Notes: generated by a model not told the origin, from the letters alone. A DNA stretch of 25,333 nucleotides from DHVE2 group archaeon (GCA_015522955.1 WALG01000130.1:1-25333); one strand, 5' to 3'; positions 8,062 through 17,496 are shown, counted from the first letter of the stretch. Numbers and translations: made by a program.

Positions 8062-11000
8062 TTTCTTCTCCTCCATATCACAAACACTGCACCAAATAGA
8101 ACTGCTATCATACCCCACAGCCAGTACCAGTCCGTAGGAATTGTGAATTGTGTATAGTTACTTACATCCGGAGCACTTATGTACGCAGCCTTCACACTCA
8201 CCACACTCTGAGATAACGGCAATGAGAGAACATGTACTTCACTTCCGCCAATCACTTCGAGTTTGAGTGGCGTGGAGGTACCGGGATTTTTCACCAGCGC
8301 ATAGAGCCTTATTTCCACACTCTTCTTATTTCCTGCAGCGATTGTAACGGTATTTTTCATTTCTTCATTCACATAAATCTCTGCTTTCCAGCCTTTCTCT
8401 CTGAGTTCCTCATTATTGAGTACTGTAAGATTATATGTTACTTCCCCATTACCCCCATTATTGATTGTGAGATTGTAAACTAGCATATTACCGTTCCAAC
8501 TGTTTATGGTATAATTGAAGGTAGTATTGTATCTCTGAGTTACGTTCACCGTGAAGTATACATCGGTGATATCACCATACTTGGCCCGGAGATGCACAGA
8601 ATACTTACCTGCCTTGGCATTGAGCGGTACTGAAATATCCACACTCACCTCTGTGGACTGGCTGGGATATAATGTATACTCATTATTGCCCTGTACAATC
8701 CAGCCAGAGAAACTCTCTAGGGTAACTTCTTCTTTAGCGTTTCCAGTATTGGCAAGTTTCACAAGGGCATGAATCTTACTTCCAGGAACCGCAGTGTTAT
8801 CGGCAGCAATTACCTTCAAACTTACATGATGTACATTATTGCGATTCATTTTGATGTCCAGATACCTGTTACCTTTGAGATCTATTTCCTTAGAGAATGT
8901 GTAACTCACCTTGAGTCCATATTCCTCAACTATCTTACGGGCTGAGAATGAATAATTTCCAGGCGGAAGAATCAGAATGTACATTTTATTTGCCCTTATT
9001 TCAAAGTCGCCGTAGGAAGTACTTATATGCAAATTCACAGTTACCTTTTCACCCTTTAGATACACAGAGCCCATAACAAGATAAGCATGTAGATAGTTGA
9101 GATTTAGATTTATCTCCCCTGTGGAAACATTAACCTTTCCAAGATATGCATATCTTGCATTACCGAGAATATACCAACTGTAGAGTAAGTAATTACCAGG
9201 AGTAATATACGCTACAAAATTGCCATCGGCATCGGTATAGGTGGTGACATTTGCCTTGCCCTTATCTAGTGCGACGAAGTATAGAATTGCATTCGTTACT
9301 GATTCTCCAGAAACCGTTGCATGGCCATATACCTTATACAGGACCTTGCTCTTAATAACATTCAAGGTTATATCCGTGGTCGAGGTTATTTTCTGAGTGA
9401 CCTCTGCGTAATAATGCCAGTAAATGCCTTCCTCCAGGGTCTTCTCATCAACAGCAAAGGAGTATGTGCCGCAAGGCAAGAAGATTGTTGGAAGTTTCCA
9501 CTCGAAACTACCGTTTGCAGAATATATTTGCACGGGCAACATGCTGGTTACATTTTCCACATGGAAACGTACCCATGCTCCTGAATAAATGGGTATTTCC
9601 ACTGTGGTATTATGCACGATTTCTAAGGATGTAACACTGGCACTGTTACCGTTGCTTGCATACACCACGTATATACCCGCATCCAATACCACATCCTTGC
9701 CCATGGCCACCTGTTTCCCATCGTGGAACCACATCACATCTCGAGCATTGGAGACCACATGGATATGGGCTCTGGCAGTGGTGGTTATATTTTTTGTTAT
9801 CTCCCCTTCAGCGGGGAGGAGAAGTAAATGGAAGATACCAGGCTCATATGTTCTATTCTCTCCCTTTATCTGTATGGTGTAATCACCTGGTGGAAGTTGT
9901 AACGAATATCTATCCAAGACATTGGTAATCGTTGTTGTATAATTCTTGCTTCTGAATACCATGGTAACAGGATAGTTATTTTTCATACCACCCACATAAA
10001 CTGTGCCCTTTACATAGACATAGTTAGGTAGCATTTGGACATTATAGATTCCATTAACAATCTTCACCCGATACAGAGAATAGCCATAGATACGTGCCTC
10101 GATTTCATAGTTGATATTACTTACAAGTTTGAAGTTTCCATCTGGAGGGATATTTCTGACTTCATAATATCCATGGCTATCCTTGAGGAATACCAAGCCG
10201 TTCTTGAGAGTTTCATTTTTCTGCAGACCATTGTGATTGCAGTCGCAATAAACTATACCCGTAATGTTGGAGGCTTTGTGGAGATTTACCGTGATATACA
10301 TATCCTGGGTAAGTGACACACTTGCCCTGGCAAAGTATGGCTTGTAACTTTTATCATCGAATGTTACCACTCCTATGTTATATTGTCCCGCAGGAAGATA
10401 GGTTTCAAAGTATCCTGTATTGTTAGCAAAGATCCTCAGGAACTTTGCTCCTGAGAATATGGAGACCTCCGCATCAGTCATATTCTTATAATCCTTTATC
10501 TGCCCAGATAGTATAACTGCATCCTGAAGGTTTATCTTCATTTCTCTGCTTGAATTGACATTGAGGTCATCGAAATACACGGCCTTACCCGTAGATGTGG
10601 AATAGATTACATATATAGAATATATTCCTCCCGAGAGATGCGCCATAAAGGTGCCTTTTGAAGACGTTTCCATAAGATAAACAGTGTGGGGTATTAGTTC
10701 ACTCTTTATTTTTACAATAGCCCCCTCTACGGGTTTGTTGTGATAATACACCACGCCATTGAGGGTATAGGCATATTTCAGTTTAATATCTTCAGTCTTG
10801 GTAGTGTTCCACTGATAGATATTCACGATGGTTGGCGAGGAGTAATTATTGCCATAATGAACTACAAGTGTGTAATTATCAGGTACTGCCATTATACTGA
10901 AATTTCCATTTTCGTCGGTATGCACCATATAGTTTGCATAATAGCCATTAAGTTCCACTATAGCATTGTTCACAGGTACCCCAGACTGGAAAGTTACGGT

Positions 11001-14000
11001 ACCCTTCACATAGGCGGGTTCAAGTGCAACATCCTTAGTAACGTTCTTCCCCGCTCCCAATGTAATAGTCTCAATCTTTGGAAACTTTTTACCATCTATT
11101 ATTACGCCTATATTGTATGTATGGGGGGGAATATCATTTATCTCATAGATACCGTTCACTACAGGCACTGTGTAATTTATTTCATAGGTATCATTCCATA
11201 AAATAAGTGTACCTTTGGAAATACGTATATCTTTATCTGTAAGTTTATTGTTATGATCTATATCATAGTAAACCACACCGTTGAGAGTTGCAGGCTTTAT
11301 AACCACATTCTGTTCAATCACATAATTTGGTTTCAATCTCTCAGCCTGTTCTTCTGTGACGTTTATATGGTAGTATCTCAATATATTTTTATCTACCATT
11401 CTAAGTTTATTGTAGCCACCATCCGTGGAGAAAACAAGAGTAAGATTTCCAGCCACGGCATCAATCTTGTAGTATCCTCTACTATCGGTAAATGTTGTAG
11501 TATGCGGGATCCCATACTCATCAAAGAGTGTTACCCTTATATGAGCCAAGGGCCGCCCTGAAGGAAGCGTAACTCTACCTTCTATTATCGCGCCTTCATA
11601 GAACTTCACCATAACCACATCATTGGGAAGTACTCTAAAGGCTGGAGGATTAAGGTCCACAGTACCCTTTCCTTCCTTTTGGTACTTAAGTGCCTGGGAG
11701 ATTGGTATAGGTTTCCAGGCATCGGTGTGATTTTGATAATCCTTATAGGGATTCCAGAATGCGGTACGATAAACCAGTTTGAAGTGAGTCATATTCCAAG
11801 CCTGCATTGGCTGGTAATTAGAAAGGTTTTGCGTGAACCCGGGGATTCCTGGACTTCTGCCTATATCAGAGCCTGAATAACCTATGAAGGTCCTATAAAG
11901 CATGGAATCATAGAACATCGGTTTGTAGGTAATCTTATAGTTTACTATCCTAGCATTCATCGGTACCTTATCCAAGTCATAGACGTGTCCATTTTCATCC
12001 ACAGCCTGCAACTCATAGAAATCATATGGAACCACAGTACCACCATACTGATGCACCCTTCTATCACCAAGTTTGGCAGGTGCATAGAATATCCCAGTAT
12101 TACGACCTGAGAAGGGAAACAGTCTATAATCAACCGCAAAATATCTGATGTCATTACCAGTTATGTTTCTTATGGCATCATAAAGTGCCACTATTTTATC
12201 CTCACCACGGTGAGCAATTATTCCTTTTATCATAGCATACTTGGCATTCACGTCGGAGATATCTGATTCATATTTCCCATAATAGGATGGTTTGCTAAGC
12301 ACCTCGTTTCTGTATGCTCCCGGATTTTCCATTACCTTTTCGATTTTGGTGGCATTTTCTTCTCCAAGATATTTTGCCAGTTGCTCCATAACCGGAGCAC
12401 TAAGATGATGGTCATGCTTAGCAAAATCCCCGTCCAAGAGACGGGCTATGAAGAGAGAGATTACCTCACTCTCATTCTGTGCCGTGATTATCTGTGCAGC
12501 CACCTGATAACCATTCTGAAAGTTATCGGCCACAGCAGGATGCTGCCCCTCTCGAATGGCTTCAAATCCGTAATCCCACCATGAGACGAACGCTGGTCTA
12601 TCCTCTGGAGGGGATGAATTATCCTGCTCACTTAACCAGTGCCAGGCTCTCTGCCATGGATACTCCGGTTTTGGTATGGAGTACCCAAATGCACCAAAGT
12701 ACCAAGGCGCAGTTCTGTTGTATGTCGTCTCATTTGGTTTCATAAACGCAGGTAAAGAGTTGTAAACTTGCTTATCGTATTTTGTTTTGCTCTCATATGG
12801 TATTCCTGCATCCACAGCACTCCATACATTTGGTAGTATTACCAAAAAGGCGATAACAAGCACCGCCACAATTTGAGAGAATTTTACAGCCTTTCTGAAA
12901 CCTCTTCTCCACTGACCTCTATATTTGCGCATCTCTTCCATGGATTCCTTTATCCTTACTTTCTTCAATATCCAAATTGTTCCCACACTGGCGGTAAGGG
13001 CAATTATAGGTGCAGCATTAAATATAAACCTTGCAGCCGAGATCGCCATATAGAAGGCAACCACCGTGTAAATTACAAAGAACATGTAATACTCCTGAAG
13101 ATTCTTTTTAATAAGATAAAGCACATAGGTGATCCCCAGGATCGAAAGTAAAAATACGCCAGGACCAAATGACATGGCTACTATGCCAAGGGATGCGGGT
13201 TGAGCCTCGGCAATCGTAGAATATAATTTGCTCTTCACAAAATATCCTTGACCACTAACCAACGTAGCCCATATAGATGGTGCAAAAATGCTAAGGAACA
13301 CTCCACCCACAGCCAAGAACACTCCAGCCACAAGGAACACGAAGGGCCATGGATATTTTTTAGATACCTCAAAGTAAAGAGCAAGTATTATTACAACAAG
13401 CATTAGGAGGAATGGCTCAAAAAACCATTGATGAATTCTTCCGGTGAGAGCATACCAAGGCAGCGCCATACCAAATCCGAAGACTGTGTAAAGCGTGCTT
13501 ATTGCAAGGATATGCAGGTTGGATTTGTTAAGGAAACGATTGAGGAAAATCTGGAATATGAGATAAATGAATAGTATCGCCTCCGCATAGGTGAAGCCTT
13601 TCCAAGCCAGAGCCAGTGCGCCCAGGGATACCCCTGCTAAAGATGCATAGATCAGCGAGAGTTTATTTTCAGATACCAACTCTGTCATGCCCTGTCGGAT
13701 TTCATTACCCTTTTTCCAGTCCTTTATCCAGTTTTTGTACTTCACAGTTTTGAGTGCTCTCAGAAAGAAATAGAACATCATCATTATAAAGAAGAGATCA
13801 AAGGCATCCCAGTCCGCCTGGGTCACAACGCTTCTCATCAGGTGCGCAGGCATTATGGCCAGAAGAAATGCCGCAAGGAGACCGGTTTTTCTGTCAAATG
13901 CCTCCTTGCCTATGAGATACACAGGAATTATGGTAAGGGTACCCCATATTGCAGGGAAGAGTATGAGCATAAGCAGCGCTGCATCTGTTGGATTCATAAA

Positions 14001-14309
14001 GGGATAGAAGATATAACTAAATAGCACAATTGCCCAGTGAAAGAGCGGGGGCCTCGGATTGTCCATCCCAATGGGGTAATTTAACATCGGGTCATTCAAT
14101 AACTGATGCCCAGAACTGAGAATATACGTAATAATCCTTTCATGATAATATGAGTCAGACCCACCCGAAACAGAGAATCCGTACTTTATAGAGGGACCTA
14201 TTCCCCAGTAGACCCTGAGGAAAAAGGCCAGAGCCATTATCGAAGCCAGCAGCAGTATCACCAGAAGATGTCTTTTCTCGATGCCCACATGTAAATTTAC
14301 TCTGCGCAT
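8058..14309 (-). CDS. aglB: Giant AglB/Stt3 oligosaccharyltransferase with ~1180-residue extracellular beta-domain tail
   Basis: A 2083-residue membrane enzyme that transfers lipid-linked glycan to Asn of surface proteins. Residues ~14-500 hold about 13 TM helices. Catalytic features seen: GSDSYYHERI (D52), QADWDAFD (D166, D168), TIAE at 365-368 (the TIxE loop), and WWDYG at 577-581. The ordinary AglB architecture ends near residue 900. Beyond it I see a chain of carboxypeptidase-regulatory/SdrB-like beta modules (IIEGRVTLPSGRPLAHIRVTL ~903; LNGVVYYDIDHNN ~1005; VKGTVTFQSG; LNGVVYYHNKPVEG; ITGIVYCDCNHNG ~1350; VKGTVYVGG; VYGHATVSG; VMGSVYLKG), then NEW3/CARDB-like modules (~1835-2045) and a final TM helix with tail RRRK. 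The tail is rich in N-x-S/T sequons. Start ATG 14309 has GGTGAT 5 nt upstream. Known archaeal AglBs are usually 600-1000 residues. I see no frameshift joining two genes. Confidence 0.93.
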   Translation of the reverse strand: MRRVNLHVGIEKRHLLVILLLASIMALAFFLRVYWGIGPSIKYGFSVSGGSDSYYHERIITYILSSGHQLLNDPMLNYPIGMDNPRPPLFHWAIVLFSYIFYPFMNPTDAALLMLILFPAIWGTLTIIPVYLIGKEAFDRKTGLLAAFLLAIMPAHLMRSVVTQADWDAFDLFFIMMMFYFFLRALKTVKYKNWIKDWKKGNEIRQGMTELVSENKLSLIYASLAGVSLGALALAWKGFTYAEAILFIYLIFQIFLNRFLNKSNLHILAISTLYTVFGFGMALPWYALTGRIHQWFFEPFLLMLVVIILALYFEVSKKYPWPFVFLVAGVFLAVGGVFLSIFAPSIWATLVSGQGYFVKSKLYSTIAEAQPASLGIVAMSFGPGVFLLSILGITYVLYLIKKNLQEYYMFFVIYTVVAFYMAISAARFIFNAAPIIALTASVGTIWILKKVRIKESMEEMRKYRGQWRRGFRKAVKFSQIVAVLVIAFLVILPNVWSAVDAGIPYESKTKYDKQVYNSLPAFMKPNETTYNRTAPWYFGAFGYSIPKPEYPWQRAWHWLSEQDNSSPPEDRPAFVSWWDYGFEAIREGQHPAVADNFQNGYQVAAQIITAQNESEVISLFIARLLDGDFAKHDHHLSAPVMEQLAKYLGEENATKIEKVMENPGAYRNEVLSKPSYYGKYESDISDVNAKYAMIKGIIAHRGEDKIVALYDAIRNITGNDIRYFAVDYRLFPFSGRNTGIFYAPAKLGDRRVHQYGGTVVPYDFYELQAVDENGHVYDLDKVPMNARIVNYKITYKPMFYDSMLYRTFIGYSGSDIGRSPGIPGFTQNLSNYQPMQAWNMTHFKLVYRTAFWNPYKDYQNHTDAWKPIPISQALKYQKEGKGTVDLNPPAFRVLPNDVVMVKFYEGAIIEGRVTLPSGRPLAHIRVTLFDEYGIPHTTTFTDSRGYYKIDAVAGNLTLVFSTDGGYNKLRMVDKNILRYYHINVTEEQAERLKPNYVIEQNVVIKPATLNGVVYYDIDHNNKLTDKDIRISKGTLILWNDTYEINYTVPVVNGIYEINDIPPHTYNIGVIIDGKKFPKIETITLGAGKNVTKDVALEPAYVKGTVTFQSGVPVNNAIVELNGYYANYMVHTDENGNFSIMAVPDNYTLVVHYGNNYSSPTIVNIYQWNTTKTEDIKLKYAYTLNGVVYYHNKPVEGAIVKIKSELIPHTVYLMETSSKGTFMAHLSGGIYSIYVIYSTSTGKAVYFDDLNVNSSREMKINLQDAVILSGQIKDYKNMTDAEVSIFSGAKFLRIFANNTGYFETYLPAGQYNIGVVTFDDKSYKPYFARASVSLTQDMYITVNLHKASNITGIVYCDCNHNGLQKNETLKNGLVFLKDSHGYYEVRNIPPDGNFKLVSNINYEIEARIYGYSLYRVKIVNGIYNVQMLPNYVYVKGTVYVGGMKNNYPVTMVFRSKNYTTTITNVLDRYSLQLPPGDYTIQIKGENRTYEPGIFHLLLLPAEGEITKNITTTARAHIHVVSNARDVMWFHDGKQVAMGKDVVLDAGIYVVYASNGNSASVTSLEIVHNTTVEIPIYSGAWVRFHVENVTSMLPVQIYSANGSFEWKLPTIFLPCGTYSFAVDEKTLEEGIYWHYYAEVTQKITSTTDITLNVIKSKVLYKVYGHATVSGESVTNAILYFVALDKGKANVTTYTDADGNFVAYITPGNYLLYSWYILGNARYAYLGKVNVSTGEINLNLNYLHAYLVMGSVYLKGEKVTVNLHISTSYGDFEIRANKMYILILPPGNYSFSARKIVEEYGLKVSYTFSKEIDLKGNRYLDIKMNRNNVHHVSLKVIAADNTAVPGSKIHALVKLANTGNAKEEVTLESFSGWIVQGNNEYTLYPSQSTEVSVDISVPLNAKAGKYSVHLRAKYGDITDVYFTVNVTQRYNTTFNYTINSWNGNMLVYNLTINNGGNGEVTYNLTVLNNEELREKGWKAEIYVNEEMKNTVTIAAGNKKSVEIRLYALVKNPGTSTPLKLEVIGGSEVHVLSLPLSQSVVSVKAAYISAPDVSNYTQFTIPTDWYWLWGMIAVLFGAVFVIWRRRK

Positions 14310-14343
14310 AGTGTATCACCGTGGTGATTGCGATATTACATTT

Positions 14344-14354
14344 CCTATAAAAAA
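14344..14354 (-). promoter_or_regulatory. TATA box for aglB
   Basis: On the minus strand the bases read TTTTTTATAGG, about 35-45 nt before the aglB ATG. Transcription would begin near 14322, leaving a leader of about 13 nt that just accommodates the SD GGTGAT (minus-strand 14320-14315). Unlike several other first genes here, aglB would therefore be leadered. The divergent 14310-14479 region holds nothing else I can name. Confidence 0.45.
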
Positions 14355-14447
14355 GTTATCGCTATACACGGAGATTTTTCTGCAAAAAGAGATATATTAC
14401 GATTCTCCCCTCTCTCACAGGTATTAAGGGTCAATTTTTCTCAAAAC

Positions 14448-14456
14448 ATTAAAATA
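14448..14456 (+). promoter_or_regulatory. TATA box for the aminopropyltransferase gene
   Basis: ATTAAAATA is centred about 28 nt before the ATG at 14480, with no SD between. A leaderless transcript is inferred. Confidence 0.5.
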
Positions 14457-14479
14457 CTCCCTAATTCTGAACCTAATCC

Positions 14480-15295
14480 ATGGAACTCTGGTTCGCCGAA
14501 ATGCACACTCCTCATATAAAGTTGGGTTTCAGATTCAAAAAAGAGATTGCCCATGTGAAATCAAGGTATCAGGATATCCACCTCCTGGATACCCATGAGT
14601 ATGGAAAGTTGCTGATAATAGATGGTACGGTACAAACCACTGAAAAGGATGAATTTATATACCACGAAATGATAGTTCATCCACCTCTTTTCTCGCACCC
14701 AAATCCACGCAAAGTTCTAATAATAGGAGGTGGAGATGGCGGTGCTGCGAGGGAAGTTTTAAAGCACGGAGTAAGCGAGATTCATATTGTGGAAATCGAT
14801 GAGGAAGTTGTCAAAATTAGCAGAAAATATCTTCCCACAATCTCCTCCGCTTATGGAGATACTCGAGTACATCTTCACATAGAAAATGGAAGTGATTTTA
14901 TCAAACATGCAGGAAAATTCGATGCCATAATAATTGATTCCACAGACCCTGTTGGTCCAGCGGAGTCCCTTTTCCAAAGGGATTTTTATGAGAACCTAAA
15001 GGAGGCTCTGAATCCGGGAGGGGTAATCTCTCAACAGTGCGGAACCCCCTTCTATCATCCCGAAGAACTCTGCGGGGTTTACAGCATTGTGAAAGATATT
15101 TTCAAGCATGCGGCGATTTACCTTGCATATATTCCCACCTATCCTGGAGGAATGTGGTCCTTTATAATGGCCAGTGATGTGCCGCTTGAAAGAAGGAGAA
15201 AGATTGATTTTAAAACTAAATACTACAACGATGAAATCTATTACTCATCCATGGTCCTTCCAAACTTTGTAAAAGAACACTGCAAAAAGGATTGA
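14480..15295 (+). CDS. speE: Spermidine synthase family aminopropyltransferase
   Basis: A 271-residue cytoplasmic enzyme transferring the aminopropyl group of decarboxylated SAM to an amine (putrescine, agmatine or spermidine). The N-terminal beta domain (YQDIHLLDTHEYGKLLIIDG, TTEKDEFIYHEM) mediates oligomerisation. The Rossmann core has GGGDGGAAREVLKH (D86), VEIDEEVV (E106, D108), and the substrate-pocket/catalytic segment IIDSTDPVGPAESLF (D153, D156), then QCGTPFY and YIPTYPGGMWSF. All expected motifs are intact and the length is normal. In archaea of this kind the acceptor could be agmatine rather than putrescine; the sequence alone does not decide. Its last 51 nt are shared, antisense, with the end of the opposing phospholipase D-like gene. 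No other polyamine gene is nearby. Confidence 0.93.
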   Translation: MELWFAEMHTPHIKLGFRFKKEIAHVKSRYQDIHLLDTHEYGKLLIIDGTVQTTEKDEFIYHEMIVHPPLFSHPNPRKVLIIGGGDGGAAREVLKHGVSEIHIVEIDEEVVKISRKYLPTISSAYGDTRVHLHIENGSDFIKHAGKFDAIIIDSTDPVGPAESLFQRDFYENLKEALNPGGVISQQCGTPFYHPEELCGVYSIVKDIFKHAAIYLAYIPTYPGGMWSFIMASDVPLERRRKIDFKTKYYNDEIYYSSMVLPNFVKEHCKKD

Positions 15296-17098
15296 AAGAT
15301 AGAGATATTTCCACCATTCAAATCCCATCAAACTCTCATTTTTATTTCCGATTTTTAGTTTTATGCTGCTTCTTTCTCCGTGGGAATCAACCACCTCAGC
15401 CATGAGTGTATGCTTCTCATGACCTACAAATATTTTGCACCATGGCTGGGTGCCATTGTATACCGTTTTTCCATCAAGATAAACCCTATATCTCGTTATA
15501 TTACCTATGCTTCCATTAAAATTCAAAAGATACCATTCACCTTCTCCCGCTAGAGATATTTTTATATGCGGCTTCTGGTATGCATTCCAGTCGTATTCAA
15601 ACACTCTTTTAAGATATTCGCTTATCTTGGCACTCTCTATAATGAGGGATATCTCGCGGTTATCGAAAATTGAGTTTTGAGCAAAGTTCATGCTCCCAAA
15701 GAAAACTGCGTTGGTACCAATTAGCAGTTTACCATGGAGAGAGTGCACATAGAGGTTACGGGAATCAAATTTTCTGAAATTTTTAAATTTGAGAGCGTGA
15801 TTCACCAACCCACGGGCTACCTTATTACCGAAGATTCGCATTGCAAAAGAGTCAACATAGGGCGCCTCCAAAAAGAGTTTATGCTGGGAGTCTATAAATT
15901 CATTTAACTTATCATAAGAGAAATCCGGAGATATCACGGGAATTATCCTAGAGGTAAGATTGAGAGGTGCAAATACTTTTCTTCTCAGTTCCATACGTTT
16001 ATAAGGCTCATAGGATGCACTTTCATATTCACCCATATAGGGCATTATATCCCCATGCGATTTCCAATCATCCCTAATCACATTAAGCATGTATCTTGCA
16101 AAAGAGGAGTTGTGAATTACCACTCCATAACCCCTATTTCCACATGGCGACAAAGCGCTCTCCACAAAATTTTCCGTGGAGATTAATGTGGCATTTTCGT
16201 CCCTTATTATAATTTTGGAATGCACAAAACGGTACCTGGAAGAGATGTGCAGCGTATCATTATTTTTCATGAACCTTATTTTAGCCCCGTGCTTCCATAG
16301 TGTATTTACCACATATTTTTCCCGCTCGTCGATACCTCCAACGGGTGCTCCTTCCAGAAGTATTCTCACGCTAACCCCGTGGTGCATCACAGATATAAGA
16401 GTTCGAGCGAAGATCCAACTGTTGAGTTGGTAAGATTCTATCCACAATGTGTGTTTTGCACCATTTACAAATTTAAGTGGGATTTTCCAGTCATCTGGAT
16501 ATATAAAAATTTGGAGAGATGCATTAAAACTCCGGGATGGGAAGTTACTCTGCCCTATTCTATGATACGTTGTCCAGTCATTGGCACTATCTGTATCCAT
16601 AATACTCCTTCTCTGCAGTATATGCCCCTTAGAAACATGCAGCGGAGTTCCAATCCACCCACCACCATGGTAGTGAGATTTTCCGTAAACAACAATGTCC
16701 ACAATCATCCCATCTCGCGTTAGCGCAACCTCATCACCCTCATTGCCAAGAGAGAACCTGCCCCGGGAGTGCAGGGAATTATAGGTGTAATCAGGATAAA
16801 ATCCCATGAGGAGGTGAAATGCAGTTCTGTTCTGGGCAACATAAAGGTATGAGTTTGCCGCAATGCTGCCCCCAAGAGTCAAGGTACCCTCGAAATCGGT
16901 AAGTTGATAGGACGAAAGATTTACACCATATCTCAGGGGATTATAAATGCAAATATATTCTCCCTCCACGCGAGAAGGTGGGTAGGGACTAACTTCATAT
17001 ATCAGGAGATGAGGAGAATTCTGACTCTTTGCGTGTACATAGCCCGGAGTAAGAATGAGGAAAAGAAGTAGTAGAATAATTAATGCTTTATTTTCCAT
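15245..17098 (-). CDS. Membrane-anchored lamin-tail domain / phospholipase D-superfamily protein
   Basis: A 617-residue surface protein. Signal peptide at 1-23 (IILLLLFLILTPGYVHA). Residues ~30-190 are a lamin-tail domain (YEVSPYPP, GEYICIYNP, NLSSYQLTDFEG, SLGNEGDEVALT, HILQRRS). Two PLD half-sites follow: HSKIIIRD (H293, K295, D300) with STENF, and HGKLLIGT (H455, K457) with GSMNF, where the Asp is absent and the spacing is one residue short. An Ig-like segment (~510-585) precedes a C-terminal TM helix (~597-612, LYLSILFAVFFYKV). Both His/Lys pairs survive, so activity is plausible. Known LTD-PLD-type proteins suggest an exported nuclease or phosphodiesterase; substrate undetermined. The gene overlaps its upstream partner by 19 nt and speE by 51 nt. 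Confidence 0.85.
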   Translation of the reverse strand: MENKALIILLLLFLILTPGYVHAKSQNSPHLLIYEVSPYPPSRVEGEYICIYNPLRYGVNLSSYQLTDFEGTLTLGGSIAANSYLYVAQNRTAFHLLMGFYPDYTYNSLHSRGRFSLGNEGDEVALTRDGMIVDIVVYGKSHYHGGGWIGTPLHVSKGHILQRRSIMDTDSANDWTTYHRIGQSNFPSRSFNASLQIFIYPDDWKIPLKFVNGAKHTLWIESYQLNSWIFARTLISVMHHGVSVRILLEGAPVGGIDEREKYVVNTLWKHGAKIRFMKNNDTLHISSRYRFVHSKIIIRDENATLISTENFVESALSPCGNRGYGVVIHNSSFARYMLNVIRDDWKSHGDIMPYMGEYESASYEPYKRMELRRKVFAPLNLTSRIIPVISPDFSYDKLNEFIDSQHKLFLEAPYVDSFAMRIFGNKVARGLVNHALKFKNFRKFDSRNLYVHSLHGKLLIGTNAVFFGSMNFAQNSIFDNREISLIIESAKISEYLKRVFEYDWNAYQKPHIKISLAGEGEWYLLNFNGSIGNITRYRVYLDGKTVYNGTQPWCKIFVGHEKHTLMAEVVDSHGERSSIKLKIGNKNESLMGFEWWKYLYLSILFAVFFYKVWKDHG

Positions 17099-17469
17099 TT
17101 TCTCTTCTTTTCTTCCAGTATTTTCTCGTACTTCTCACCCAGTTTATAGGCTATCTCCTCAATCTCACGGAGATTGCTAACAAATTCCCTTTTACTCTCA
17201 GTGCTCATGTATTCCTCAAACTTGCTTCTTTTTCTAAGCGTGTCAAACAAATACCATCCACCCACAAAGAGAAATATAATTCCAAGTCCTAAAAACCAGT
17301 AATTCCATGTTCCCGCCCACTGAGTTAGATTATCTACGTTCATATTTTTCCCTATAAAACCTGTGCTCTTAAGAACCCAGTAACCGCCGGTAATCGTCCA
17401 GTAAACTCCTAGAGCGAATAGAAAGAGGCTTATATAGAGTATATACTCCCTAAGTTTTGCCCAAGACAT
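17080..17469 (-). CDS. Small two-TM membrane protein with C-terminal coiled coil
   Basis: A 129-residue protein with TM helices at about 8-30 and 53-76, a Trp-rich external loop (LTQWAGTWNYW) and a charged helical C-terminus (84-129) that looks like a cytoplasmic coiled coil. I do not recognise it with certainty; it resembles small Thermoplasmatales membrane proteins grouped as DUF3198, which I recall but have not checked. It is first in the operon, and its final codons contain the ATG of the LTD/PLD gene (19-nt overlap). The pairing suggests it partners, anchors or helps export that protein. Start ATG 17469 has an AT-rich TATA-like box about 22 nt upstream and no SD, so it is probably leaderless. 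Confidence 0.75.
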   Translation of the reverse strand: MSWAKLREYILYISLFLFALGVYWTITGGYWVLKSTGFIGKNMNVDNLTQWAGTWNYWFLGLGIIFLFVGGWYLFDTLRKRSKFEEYMSTESKREFVSNLREIEEIAYKLGEKYEKILEEKKRKWKIKH

Positions 17470-17486
17470 CGGGGGGTTATGTTCTT

Positions 17487-17496
17487 CTATATTTAA
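17487..17496 (-). promoter_or_regulatory. TATA box for the two-TM protein / LTD-PLD operon
   Basis: On the minus strand the bases read TTAAATATAG, about 18-27 nt before the ATG at 17469. A run of six C residues (minus strand) lies between box and start. The alternative AT-rich window 17494-17503 is also possible. Confidence 0.45.

Noticed and set aside
10740..11201. A 153-codon open frame antisense to the aglB tail
   Set aside because: Its composition (many Ile, His, Tyr) is that of the reverse complement of a beta-rich coding region, and it has no promoter, SD or domain.
14315..14328. Inverted repeat ATCACC-GT-GGTGAT just upstream of aglB
   Set aside because: One arm is simply the aglB SD; a 6-bp palindrome in an intergenic region is weak evidence for an operator. 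No second copy was found by eye.
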